Assembly: GCA_017473435.1 (NCBI GenBank) | Contig: JAFULG010000029.1 | Span: forward strand, 1 to 53,298 | Direction: 5' to 3' | DNA: 53,298 nt | Source: Clostridia bacterium | Lineage (GTDB): Bacteria > Bacillota > Clostridia > Oscillospirales > Acutalibacteraceae | Shown: positions 8,501-16,717 of the stretch, piece by piece | Layout: every line of letters starts with the position of its first letter | How positions within the stretch are numbered: the first letter of the stretch is position 1 | The notes under the pieces: generated by a model | What the model was told of the DNA's origin: nothing | The model's input: only the letters and a program-made list of their open reading frames with translations | Database searches by the model: none | Position numbers and translations under genes: made by a program

Positions 8501-9251
8501 CAACCGCACCGACAGGAATATAGCTGAAGCCGATATCGCCTGTATAAGCCTGCGTAGCATCAAAATAAGAGGATACGCTGACTTTGATTGTGGTGACAGT
8601 AAACTTATATGTTTTGCTGTTGCCGTAAAGGTCAGAGATTGTTATTTCAACCTGATTTGCTCCGAGAAGAAGATAGTTTGAAACATCAACCTCTATATCG
8701 CCCTGTTGCTCTTCGTAAAAACGCTTGACAGTACCGTCCACAGCAATTGCTATTGTGCCGTTACCTGTGCTTAAGTCATCCTCGATTGACGACCAAGTAA
8801 AAGACATTTTACAAGAAGCACCGTAGGTAACTGTCTTTGACAGCCATCCGCTTGTATTGGTAACAGTAAGCTCGGCATTATTTGAACTGCCACCGCCTCC
8901 GCCCGATAAGACAACCCAACCGCCTAAAGAGTTTTTAAACCGAAGCAGAGGTGTAGCTGTTGAAGTATCGACCCACAATGTATAGTGGCTTTCTGTCGGT
9001 GCTTCAGCTCCTACATAAACGCAGCTTTGAGTGATGACAGGCTTTTCTTCTTCCTGCTCTCTTTCAATCTCGCCAATCCTCAAGTCAGTGTCAACCATAT
9101 ACTGATTCAACACTTTGGTGAGGTTATTTATCATAATATCTTGTTTCGATGTATCACCTTGAGCAGATTTCATCTGCCCAAGGTTGTACTTTCGTTCAAT
9201 ATCAGCAGGAGTACGCACACCCTGCCTGTCCTGTTTGCTCATATCCGTCAC
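2571..9251 (-). CDS. 2226-aa tail fibre/adhesin with InlB-B-like repeats
   Basis: A giant virion protein at the distal end of the structural genes. N-terminal about 130 aa: a short helical region and a Gly-rich linker ending SGGGGGSSN, likely particle attachment. Next come beta-sandwich-like domains and a LamG/concanavalin-like region (about residues 430-620). A central module (about 690-1100) resembles CotH-type domains in phage adhesins, with VDNRAKNAFPTRFDEDGKF then LILPYDYDTAIG. A leucine-rich-repeat-like stretch follows (about 1200-1330, NLSLLSKLDIRNCTGLTSV). At about 1390-2030 there are roughly nine tandem repeats of the InlB-B/Flg_new (Listeria-Bacteroides) type, each beginning like YTITFKNWDG and ending like GWDK...YTAQY. 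A unique C-terminal cap ends the protein. The role is inferred as receptor binding on the host surface. No RGD or enzymatic glycosidase motif was identified. Confidence 0.8.
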   Translation of the reverse strand: MTDMSKQDRQGVRTPADIERKYNLGQMKSAQGDTSKQDIMINNLTKVLNQYMVDTDLRIGEIEREQEEEKPVITQSCVYVGAEAPTESHYTLWVDTSTATPLLRFKNSLGGWVVLSGGGGGSSNNAELTVTNTSGWLSKTVTYGASCKMSFTWSSIEDDLSTGNGTIAIAVDGTVKRFYEEQQGDIEVDVSNYLLLGANQVEITISDLYGNSKTYKFTVTTIKVSVSSYFDATQAYTGDIGFSYIPVGAVEKTVHFLMDGNPILDENGKPITQVVTASNREQPFTIPTQSHGNHTFEVYFTCEIDGEPVESNRLVYDLICYEEGNTEPIISSAFSTKSVKQYATVPIEWIAYTPQLLTTEVTITDNFGFSTTRTVDRTVQLLSYKAENVGETQISFSVGGEVKRVISFTSVENKIDVTAETGSLELYLNAKGRSNQDTSISPSDWSYGNIKADLQNFNFVSDGWQPVNGDTVLRVKGNARVYIPLNVFETDFRTSGKTIEFEFATRDVLNPNATVISCWSGNRGLKITAQEALLKSELSEISRQYKENEHIRITFTVQKKAENRLISLYINGIESACVQYGEDDDFSQSEPVGISIGSDFCTTDIYCIRVYSNNLSRYQSLDNWIADTQDIEELIRRAERNDVFDAYGNVDITKIHDKGTPYFVIDADSYSDLPQFKDDKKIVSGKYVDPLHPERSFTFYGAEIDVQGTSSQFYSRKNYKIKFKNGFTINGVSRYTYQLRENSMPTDVFTFKADVASSEGANNVELVMLYDEICPVKTPPQKTDSRVRQGIEGYPCLMFYYDGSNYNFLGKYNFNNDKATAEVFGFSEGDESWEILTNETEMAVFKSDDFESTYYDTVKKKELPLWMQTFEARYPEDNTDTENLQRFVSWLKSTDTTAVNTEAEKQARLETFRSELATYANVNALIFNYIFTETFLMVDNRAKNAFPTRFDEDGKFLILPYDYDTAIGINNEGELKFGYWLEDTDLINGTKVYNGQDSVLYVNLRLAFADEIMLMYQELRKLKAFSYEEVEKRFREHQQSWGEAIFNEDAKFKYTDPLVNDGDNTYLEMLQGSKESQRQWWLYNRFRYLDSKYVAADSLTEYIMLRPYAVSDITITPYADIYASIKFDNILVQKRALRGDGETPKSYTLKNPLENGNHGVIAIYSASQLASVGDLSGLKVGMANFSMATRLTEVKLGDGAEGYENPNLNTLTIGNLSLLSKLDIRNCTGLTSVVDVSGCANIEEVYAEGSAITGVKVPNGGILKKLHLPGAVTSLIIQNQPMLTDFSIPTFSNISTLRLEGVDYGLFDFEAILNVIQNNSRVRLLGIEMNVDTAEEIFTLYNKFDTFRGLDEQGNTLDKAVIGGTIYCGTITSNDYAEMVRRYPNINIVYEHITSVVSFYIEGVLACTPIIVYDGADCVDPITENIISTPTKAESDTSKFIFNSWDNDLKNITADTTVNAVFDEYKKYFVTFKDDRGSIVPINGNLTNIYYDLDGERVIAVPDDLESYSKVIDGATYDYHFEYWRNAETGEIGVVDVCGDDYSITYEAVFSEHRVNVVKFMNDDEVVSELHLYEGGHITVPANPARVSTAQYDFSFKGWSLDGSNVVNIPANVGNEDITYYAVYDNILRKYMIDFLDYDGKVLQSSLVAYGVTPFCGNPTRPDTAQYDYEFDKWIPEVVAVTGDAAYTAKYSETVRKYTITWRNEDGTVLETDKDVPYGTTPSYNGATPIKQGDAQYSYTFSKWHIDITEVTGNIDYFATYAEAVNEYEVIWKNYNGTVLETDEKEPYGKMPEYNGATPVKPWTDEFEYRFLGWDADVTDNVVSGTSSVKGNVVYTAVFTEHIRSYTITFKNWDGTILNPDDEPYEYGSMPFIPTPTREGHDFIGWDKSVDLVEGDAIYTAQYRINYYTITFIGYKDFEGTDEQKIEYTLAYGSPLTPPSEIARTGYDFKGWDKQVPSTMPAEDVTITAQYEVLKFTVKFINYDGSVVSEQTVPYGDIPKTPTANPSKPYNTFKGWDREVTAVTSDNTIYTAIYEPIVYTIRIKPNEHDWDLLGYMTDREKAIDDNIDTCAYRAAESGHGSEGFYVRDNAIPSGAEVIKWTSFVRASSENNNGICKVQNRCYLKDSVLSNGTLLTINAGEYTTIINKVAVSPQYYSIEADLNALKENWDKKVASDNTLPTTATITDLIRSGIRVNVEAEGTGSLFNKKYYKVCVYDVYFEVQYIVP

Positions 9252-9254
9252 CTC

Positions 9255-12200
9255 TCAATCCCATGTAATACGGCCATTGTCTTCGACCTTGAATCCCGCC
9301 TTTTCAAGTACGGTTTTCTTTTCGGCTGTTGTAAGCTTCAGTCCGTTTACATATTCAATGATTTCAGCATTATAATCATCGTATGAGTTGTACTCACTTC
9401 TGAAAAGCAGATGCTTTGCACCCTCGGGAATATCAAGGCTCCAGATGTACGCCTTCTTCTTTTCCTTGGCACTTCCGCTGATTGAGTTTCCGTTCTCATC
9501 CTTATCAGCTTTGATGTCATACAGCTCACTTGTCATTTTTCTGTAGTCCACAACGCTGTCATAGAAAGCTTTTGAGAATGTTGCCTTGTCAGGATTGTTA
9601 GCTGCCCAGGAGTAGTCATCGTTCGGAAGATGTATCCACTTTTCAATATTTTCCTTATAGTGTTTTACGGATACCCCCTCTTCTTGAAGAGCCTTATACA
9701 ATTCGGGCTTCAAAGCCTTCATATCGTACACATCCTTATTGCTCCAATACTCACCTGGAGTGATACCGAGTATGCCTGTTACCTCTTTTTGCTTTTTGAG
9801 CTGCTCATCGGTAAGCTTCTGCCACTCGCCCTCATCATTGAACCGGTACTGTATTCCGCCGACCTTTGCGTACCTCTTATCAATCTTTACATCCTCGTAA
9901 CCGTTCAGGGCCTTCTTTGCCGTTTCGTTAATCTGCTTCTGAATGTCACGCACCTGCTCGAATTTAAGCTTATCGGAAAGGTCGCTGTTCTGTATCTCTC
10001 TTTTCTGCTTATAAAGGTCGCTGATTTCAGAGCTTACGGAGCTGATGTACTTGTACTTGAGCTTATCCTCATCCGTGGCATTCTTTGAATTCGATTTAAC
10101 CTTAAGCTCATCACTTAAGCTGAAGAAATCAGATGGATTGTTATTCTTAAGTACACTGTCAGCAGTAAATTGGTCTATAAGCGGAGCTATTACATTTCCG
10201 AGGAGGGAATTGTCTCCCCTTTCAGCCTCGGGCGTAAGTGCGGGAAGTATAATATCCCCCACAAATCCGCTGTACTGATTAAGGACATAATTGATTTTGT
10301 AAGGACTGATACCAGTATTCTCGCCCAACCATTTACTTACAGAATCAATAGCCTCATCATATTGCTCTTTTGCAGGCAAATCCTGGAGCCTCGTCGGTAT
10401 CAAGTCCTCACCGTACCAAGTTTTACCCTTATAAGCCTGAATAAGCGGAGCCGCAACATTGTTTTCAATCGGATTATTAGGTGCAATGTTGTTAATAACA
10501 GATTCAGAAACCTCTTTTATTGAATCGCTGATATTATCCCAATCAAATCCGTCATCATTAAAAAGCCCGTAAATCTGTTCAGCCAATTCCTGAAACACCG
10601 CCGCTGTTCTGCCTTTTGGAATACGCACAAACTGTCCGTCGCCGTATTTTGCAATAACATAATAGTTATCCTTTATGTAATCGGAAAGTTCTTCATATTC
10701 TTCTTCGTCCTTCCAAAGAAGCTCATTAAACAAAAGCACAGGCAAACTCGACAGTGCGTATTTGCCAACAAGCTTCATTATCCCTTTGAACCCCTCTGCT
10801 TTTGCCCGTCTGATGTTTCTCACATGCTGTGCGGCACCTTGAACAGAAGCATTAAGGAAAGTTGCACCGTTTCGGTTGAGGTACTTGGTAATGTCACCGC
10901 CATCGGAGAAATCCGTGGTCACCCTTGCGGCATCCAACATGGCAGCCTCTACCGTGGCACCTTTTTTTCTGCTTGCAATATACTCTGCAAGCCTCGGGAT
11001 GGCTTCCACAAAGTCGTTAACTCTGCTGATTCCGTCAGGAACTATACCTACTGTTTTCCTGATGATGCCTTTTTCTTTTTCAAAGGTGTTACTTTCCCTG
11101 TCAAAATAGGTGTTGGATTTACCGCCGTTTTCCCAATATTCCTGCACATATTTACCCTTTCCTGTAAGTAATTCGCCAGCTGCCTGCGGCATATTGAAAT
11201 ATGTAGCCGTGGGATGCTGCGAGTTAAATATAACCTCCTGTGCATCCCTCAAAGAATTTCGTGATGTGAAAAACAGACTTAATTCGGTAAGCAACTTTTT
11301 ATGCCAGCTGCTTGCGGTGTGAGGCACCTTAAACGTCTTTGACAAACCTTCAGGTGTCGGCTTAAGAGCCTCGTACATTTCCTCTTTGATATTGAAGGTG
11401 ACTCTCTTTCCGTTTTCAAACACCGTGAATGTGGGTGCGTTCCCGTCAACACCGGGCTTAATAAGGCTTCCGTCGTCAAGAAGCGGTACATTGTCAATAA
11501 TCTCATCAGCAGTCACATTGGAAACAACCTCATCAGTATATAGAGCGTTTTTCAGCTCAACACCGAATGCGTTTTTGTCAATTGCTTTGAACACCTGTGT
11601 TGTTCTGTGAGCCAAAGTGTTAAGCAGTGTTTCCATGGTGGAATTACCGCCTGTCGACTTCTTGATGGGAGCCGAGATACCTACACCCTTTCCGCCTCTC
11701 TTAACGCTTTCATCTGTAAGTCTTTCAATCGGTATATAGTTAGGATATTTCTTCGCCCACAAATCAGCAGTTTCCTGCGTAAGCAGACCGCCGGCAACCA
11801 TCATCTGTCTGAGATAGTCATTGTAAGCGTACACATCCTTGGCCCATTCCTTAAATTCGGGATGCTGTTCCTGAAGCTTATTCGCAGTTTTTAATGATGC
11901 TTCTGCAGTTATGTCATATCCGAAAACAGGCTTGTCCTCTTTCATTCTGTCAACATTAAGGCGGTGCTTCATGTAAAGGTCAAATTCCTTTTCAAGCCCT
12001 GACTTTGTAATCTGATCACGGATTGCTTTAAGCGACTTCGTGTTGCCCTTACCGTTTTCCATGAAGTATTGAGCTTTGGCTTCGGAACGGTCCTTCCACA
12101 TTTTGTACTTATCCTCTACCGCACGGTTTTTGGTCTGAAGTGCAAAGGTTTCAAATACCGAGCCCTTACTTACAAAGTTTCTGACAAATGAAGGCCACAT

Positions 12201-15200
12201 CCTGTCTTTGTTTTTCTTCGGGTCACCCGCTTTAACCTGTGACTCTCCAAGTATTTCTTCACTTGGTCGCTGTTCTGTCTTCTGATCAGTCGCGACCTCG
12301 CTCTCATCAAGCATAGGAAATAAATTTTCTTTGACCGCTTCCTTCTTTTTCGTTTCAATCGGAACATGTCCTACAGGAACGAGCGCCTGCTGTTCGGCTA
12401 TAGGTGTGTTCTGCGTTGTACCGTCTGCACCCTTTACCCTGAAATCCTTACCCGTAATCTCGTGACGCATCGGTGCGACTATGTTGCCAGTGTTTTTACT
12501 TTTGGCAGAAAGAGAAAAGCTATCCGATGTATTGACATTTTCGGTGGAATCGGGTATACTATCACTAGGAGCAATACTTTCATAAGCTGGTGCGATTAGT
12601 GCATCACCTTCACTGAATGTATTGCTCTTATTATTTACTCTAATAAGATTTTTCTCTCTTATCTGTCGGTTTATATATTCTCTAAAATTGTCACGTCCGA
12701 AAACGGTGGCAATTTTATTTGTTTGAATAAAAACACGGTTGCATTGAGCAATTTCGTCAATGAAAACGGGCACATTTATAACATTTCCATTATCATCTTT
12801 AAACTCTGTTACCAGCAAAAAGTAATTTTCTCTCCTCGATGAATCACTCGAATTCTTCGTGCCTCGATATGCCTCTTTGACATTATCAAGGCTATCAATT
12901 ATCTTCAAAAAGTATTCTTCACCTATTCCGTGATAATGAGTGTGATTGTCTACTTTTAAGCCAAGTTTTTGTGCTTCAGCTTCCGTAAAAACATTTTCTC
13001 TTATATGAGAAGCATTCATTACCATTTTATGGTTTTTAACCCCTTTTTGAGAAAGCATTATTTCAGGAGTTTCATCACGCAACAGAACTTCGTTACGATA
13101 ATTCTTATCATAAAGTGCCTTGTGCAATTCACTTTCAGCATTAGCTGACAAACTATATTTAGCATTCACACCGCCCTCATCGGCGGTGCTTTTTTCTGCC
13201 ATAGCTTCCTTATATGCCTTCTCAAAGCTCCTCTTGACCTTTTCAAACTCCCTTGCTTCCTTACTTCCTGCGGAAGCGACCTTGCAAAGGTATTTGACTT
13301 CATCCCACAGTCTTTGAAAAACGTTCCTGTTTTCAACTGAAATCTGCTTGATGAAATCATAATCCGTTAAAAGGTAGTCACCCACAAGCTCGGAAACAAG
13401 CTCCGCCTCGGCCTTTGATGAATTTTCAACACCGTCGTAAAGTGCCTCTATCTCTGCAAGCTTGCCCTTGATATCAAGACCCTTACTTTCGGCGTATTTA
13501 AAAAGAGCTTCCTTAAGGTCAACGTAAGCACCCGTCTTTTCAAGACGGTGGGTTATCTCGTGACCCGTTGTCCTGTTAAGCAGCTTATCTGAATCGAGGT
13601 TGAGAACAACGCCCTCATCGGTTATCATACCGTTGATAACCGTTTCACCGCTTTTGACCTTTTCAAGGGCTGTCTTCATTGCAGCAAGGAGCTTTGTCTG
13701 TGCTTCGGTTCTTTCTACCTCGGGTATGCTTTCAAGCTCACTTATCCTTTTGCCCTGGCGCTCAATGAATTCCGCCTTAATCTGTTCACCGCTTCTGAAA
13801 TCAAAAACAGTGCCCGTATCACCGGCAATGGTCGCCTGAAGCTCAACAAGGTCACGCACACGGTTTGTGTTGTTGGCATTGGCTTTCACCGCATTTTCTA
13901 GTGTTTTCTTGGCGGCATCGCTGTGCTTTGAATTTTCAAACTTGCTTACATCCGCCTTGAAGCTTTCCTTGGCTCTGTCAAGCTCTCTGTATGTCTCCTC
14001 AAGCTTACTGCCTTCAACAAGCTTACGCACGTTCTCACCGAGCGTCGCCTTAAGTCCCTCGGCCGTTGTCTTGCCTTCCGCCTTCACATTTTCAAGCCCG
14101 TTCTTAAGGTTTTCAACATTCTTCTCCATAGCGGCAAGCTCATCCTTGATTGAAGCCTGACGGTCCTGCTGTTCACCTGTCATATCCCCACGCTTCATTT
14201 TGTTAAGAGTGTCATACTCCTGCTGAAGTGTGTTCATTTTGTTCTGTATTCCTTCAATCATATCGTTGAAGGTTTTCTCTTTGCCCTTGGTGTCATCGGT
14301 TGCCTTTTTATAGCTTTCATAATCCTTGCCACCGAGAACACTCTCAATGGTGTCTGTGCTGATATATCCCTTTTCAAGGGCAGTGTATACCTCGTCGCGG
14401 ATTTTCTTTTTTTCCTTGGAAGTGAGAGCTTCCCCCTCCGCTTCCTTTTCGGCAATAAGGTTTTCAATTTCCTTATCAACAACCTTCTGCTCATTGTTGG
14501 AAAGTCCCGTAACATAGTCCGTACCCTTAATTTTGTGTGCGGCAATATCCATACCTTCAAACAATCCGCCCGTAATCATACCGCCAAGGAAGGATTCCCA
14601 CGCATCCTGTGAGCTGAATATTTCATTAAATTCCTTCTCATTGAGATATGTAAGCTTTTTACCGATTGAGGATATAAGGTCGGAAACCACCTCCTCGGCA
14701 CCTTCACCCACGGTGTTGATACCCCACTTCGCAAGGGTCTGCAATGTCTTACCTGAAAGAGCCCTCGCAACACTCTGAACTGCATTCTCCGTGAGGGTCT
14801 GACCGCCGAGTTTTACACCATTGAACACCTGGTCGCCTGCCATTTCAGCAGCGGCGGTCATAATACCGCTGGCCATTGCTCCTTCAAAGCTTGCTCCTTC
14901 TCTGAGCGCTTCCTCAACCTCTCCGCCGCCTGCGGTAAAACCTGTCATCAGGTAGCCCATACCTCCACCGAAAATGGTACCCACAAGCTTTGTTGCCGCC
15001 GTGTTACCGATTGATTTTATAACACCGCCGAGCTTGTCTCCCATCACCGATGCAGCACCTGCATCAAGCCCTGTCATTTCCTTTACGGGCGCGCTGATGA
15101 GCTTCTTTGCAATGTCATCCTCGTTATAAAGATCCTTTTTTACAAACTCCGTAGTTCCCTTCGTGGCGGCCTTTTGCATCGAGTTGAAGCTTTTTGCAAT

Positions 15201-15641
15201 GCTTCCCGCCTGCTCCTTCTTTCCTGTAAGAGCTGCGAACGCCATCGCATCATTTGAAAGCTGTCCCATCTGTGCATTGCCAAGGAGCGTAGACACACCG
15301 GCAAAGCTGTCAATGAGCTTCTCGGGAGCTCCTGCAAAGCCTGATGTAAGTTTTTCTGCAACATCAACTCCGGTACCGAGGATGGTCTTGGTTATGTCAC
15401 CGAACTGATAACCGTCATCAAAGTAACTGCTCTTTTTAAACCATGTGCGATCATCTTCTTTTTCCTTCGTGCTCGTCGTTACTGTCGGTGTGAACTTTTT
15501 AACAGGAGCTATGTCATCAACAGGCTTTACAAGCCGACCACCTGACTGCTTACCGGTTGTTACCGTCACCTTTTGTTCCTGCTGCGTCTGCTTCTTGCGT
15601 TTATTTTGAATTCCTATCAGCTCTTCATAAGTTAAAGCCAT
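9255..15641 (-). CDS. 2128-aa polyvalent ejection protein: protease, MuF-C, LPD38
   Basis: A very large internal-virion type protein. Order: a basic N-terminus; a Gly/Ala-rich hydrophobic region (about 85-370, many GG and AG steps) suited to membrane insertion; a coiled coil (about 380-600); and a predicted zinc metalloprotease with TTGHEITHRLE (H694, E695, H698) and a candidate third ligand in AEAELVSEL about 50 residues later. A MuF-C/PBECR-like nuclease module follows (about 835-1005), with NHTHYHGIG, FLLVTEFKDDNGN and NKIATVFGRDNF. The last 1000 residues include an LPD38-like region (about 1500-1900, DFSDGGD then FLNASVQGAAQHVRNI). Polyvalent phage proteins of this kind are co-packaged and injected with DNA. 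It lies between the coiled-coil virion gene and the adhesin, where podoviruses keep ejection proteins. Catalysis is unproven. Confidence 0.75.
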   Translation of the reverse strand: MALTYEELIGIQNKRKKQTQQEQKVTVTTGKQSGGRLVKPVDDIAPVKKFTPTVTTSTKEKEDDRTWFKKSSYFDDGYQFGDITKTILGTGVDVAEKLTSGFAGAPEKLIDSFAGVSTLLGNAQMGQLSNDAMAFAALTGKKEQAGSIAKSFNSMQKAATKGTTEFVKKDLYNEDDIAKKLISAPVKEMTGLDAGAASVMGDKLGGVIKSIGNTAATKLVGTIFGGGMGYLMTGFTAGGGEVEEALREGASFEGAMASGIMTAAAEMAGDQVFNGVKLGGQTLTENAVQSVARALSGKTLQTLAKWGINTVGEGAEEVVSDLISSIGKKLTYLNEKEFNEIFSSQDAWESFLGGMITGGLFEGMDIAAHKIKGTDYVTGLSNNEQKVVDKEIENLIAEKEAEGEALTSKEKKKIRDEVYTALEKGYISTDTIESVLGGKDYESYKKATDDTKGKEKTFNDMIEGIQNKMNTLQQEYDTLNKMKRGDMTGEQQDRQASIKDELAAMEKNVENLKNGLENVKAEGKTTAEGLKATLGENVRKLVEGSKLEETYRELDRAKESFKADVSKFENSKHSDAAKKTLENAVKANANNTNRVRDLVELQATIAGDTGTVFDFRSGEQIKAEFIERQGKRISELESIPEVERTEAQTKLLAAMKTALEKVKSGETVINGMITDEGVVLNLDSDKLLNRTTGHEITHRLEKTGAYVDLKEALFKYAESKGLDIKGKLAEIEALYDGVENSSKAEAELVSELVGDYLLTDYDFIKQISVENRNVFQRLWDEVKYLCKVASAGSKEAREFEKVKRSFEKAYKEAMAEKSTADEGGVNAKYSLSANAESELHKALYDKNYRNEVLLRDETPEIMLSQKGVKNHKMVMNASHIRENVFTEAEAQKLGLKVDNHTHYHGIGEEYFLKIIDSLDNVKEAYRGTKNSSDSSRRENYFLLVTEFKDDNGNVINVPVFIDEIAQCNRVFIQTNKIATVFGRDNFREYINRQIREKNLIRVNNKSNTFSEGDALIAPAYESIAPSDSIPDSTENVNTSDSFSLSAKSKNTGNIVAPMRHEITGKDFRVKGADGTTQNTPIAEQQALVPVGHVPIETKKKEAVKENLFPMLDESEVATDQKTEQRPSEEILGESQVKAGDPKKNKDRMWPSFVRNFVSKGSVFETFALQTKNRAVEDKYKMWKDRSEAKAQYFMENGKGNTKSLKAIRDQITKSGLEKEFDLYMKHRLNVDRMKEDKPVFGYDITAEASLKTANKLQEQHPEFKEWAKDVYAYNDYLRQMMVAGGLLTQETADLWAKKYPNYIPIERLTDESVKRGGKGVGISAPIKKSTGGNSTMETLLNTLAHRTTQVFKAIDKNAFGVELKNALYTDEVVSNVTADEIIDNVPLLDDGSLIKPGVDGNAPTFTVFENGKRVTFNIKEEMYEALKPTPEGLSKTFKVPHTASSWHKKLLTELSLFFTSRNSLRDAQEVIFNSQHPTATYFNMPQAAGELLTGKGKYVQEYWENGGKSNTYFDRESNTFEKEKGIIRKTVGIVPDGISRVNDFVEAIPRLAEYIASRKKGATVEAAMLDAARVTTDFSDGGDITKYLNRNGATFLNASVQGAAQHVRNIRRAKAEGFKGIMKLVGKYALSSLPVLLFNELLWKDEEEYEELSDYIKDNYYVIAKYGDGQFVRIPKGRTAAVFQELAEQIYGLFNDDGFDWDNISDSIKEVSESVINNIAPNNPIENNVAAPLIQAYKGKTWYGEDLIPTRLQDLPAKEQYDEAIDSVSKWLGENTGISPYKINYVLNQYSGFVGDIILPALTPEAERGDNSLLGNVIAPLIDQFTADSVLKNNNPSDFFSLSDELKVKSNSKNATDEDKLKYKYISSVSSEISDLYKQKREIQNSDLSDKLKFEQVRDIQKQINETAKKALNGYEDVKIDKRYAKVGGIQYRFNDEGEWQKLTDEQLKKQKEVTGILGITPGEYWSNKDVYDMKALKPELYKALQEEGVSVKHYKENIEKWIHLPNDDYSWAANNPDKATFSKAFYDSVVDYRKMTSELYDIKADKDENGNSISGSAKEKKKAYIWSLDIPEGAKHLLFRSEYNSYDDYNAEIIEYVNGLKLTTAEKKTVLEKAGFKVEDNGRITWD

Positions 15642-15653
15642 ATCACACCGTCC

Positions 15654-16712
15654 TTATTTGTTTTTCATTCTGCTGTTCATAATAGAATTTTGAGTATCAA
15701 GCTTGAGATTATTTGAAATTATTTGAGAAGTTGTAGGCTGTGTATATGTTTTCACAAGAACAGGCTTGCTACCGCTTGTATCAACCTTTGCCTCTCCCGA
15801 AGCTACCATCTTCTTTACAGTATTGTCGCTTATCGGCCCTTTACCTAAAGCAAGCTTTTCCTTGGAAGAAACCACGGTACCCGTTTCCTCGTCATCTTCA
15901 TCCAAATAATAATCGTCATAATCATAGCTGCCACCACCGCTGCTATAAGAATACCCCCCACCACTCCCACTACTGCCACTTGCTGCAAGCGATTCATTGA
16001 ACTGCCTTTTCTCTTCCTCGAGCTGTTCATTGAACTGTCTTATCTGCTCTGCAAGTGCATTTTCTGTATTGATCTGATTAAGCACATTCTGATAACGCTG
16101 ATAATATGTGTCCTCAAGCTCACGTTTTGCTTGTGCTTTTGAAAGTACAAGCTGATTCTTATACTGAAAGCCCTGCAATGAAAGCTCCAAGGACTGTTTC
16201 AGGGTGTTATATGCGATTTCAGCAAGCACACTGCTGTTCTGAAGCTGTGCTTCCTTTATTGCGTTATCATAGTTAAGTACAGCTCTGACGTAAGCCTCTC
16301 TTGCCGCTGCCACTCGTTTCTGATATGCCGTGTACATGGCAACCTGCGAGCTTTCACTGTAACCGCTATGAGCAAGACCTGCTGAAGCCTGTTTTTCAGC
16401 ATTTGTGCCGTAATCGTTACTCTGCTTCTGCCAATCAACATATGCACCCGATTGCTCCTTCAGATAATCCTTGTGAGCCTGCTCTTTCTGCTGTTCAACC
16501 TTCTCAATGGCAAAATCAGTCTGCTGCTGTTGCAGCTGTGTCTGCTTGTCACCGTACTGCTTAATCGCATCGGTCTGCTGCTGAAAATACTTGTCAGAGC
16601 TGTTTATCATATTATCGTAGGTCTTGTCCGATTCCTTGACCGCCGCATTTTTCTGCGATGTCACCTCGGTAAAACGCTTGTCATTGTAATCTATTTCGTA
16701 GCCTGTAGCCAT
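15654..16712 (-). CDS. Coiled-coil internal virion/ejection protein
   Basis: A 352-aa protein that is almost entirely alpha-helical and Gln/Lys/Glu-rich to about residue 245 (KQTQLQQQQTDFAIEKVEQQ is typical). A low-complexity Gly/Ser/Tyr linker and an acidic patch (DYDDYYLDEDDEE) follow, then a short conserved-looking tail. There is no signal peptide or membrane segment. The position directly upstream of the 2128-aa ejection protein and downstream of the propeller-like tail protein fits a second internal virion protein. No family was recognised with certainty. Confidence 0.6.
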   Translation of the reverse strand: MATGYEIDYNDKRFTEVTSQKNAAVKESDKTYDNMINSSDKYFQQQTDAIKQYGDKQTQLQQQQTDFAIEKVEQQKEQAHKDYLKEQSGAYVDWQKQSNDYGTNAEKQASAGLAHSGYSESSQVAMYTAYQKRVAAAREAYVRAVLNYDNAIKEAQLQNSSVLAEIAYNTLKQSLELSLQGFQYKNQLVLSKAQAKRELEDTYYQRYQNVLNQINTENALAEQIRQFNEQLEEEKRQFNESLAASGSSGSGGGYSYSSGGGSYDYDDYYLDEDDEETGTVVSSKEKLALGKGPISDNTVKKMVASGEAKVDTSGSKPVLVKTYTQPTTSQIISNNLKLDTQNSIMNSRMKNK

Positions 16713-16717
16713 TTATA

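Noticed and set aside
2571-9251. Diversity-generating retroelement target in the adhesin
   Set aside because: No reverse transcriptase gene or template-repeat pair was seen in the window.
9255-16712. Could the two large proteins be a tape-measure protein and partner?
   Set aside because: No tail tube, sheath, chaperone or assembly genes are present, and protease/MuF-C/LPD38-like modules fit ejection proteins better.
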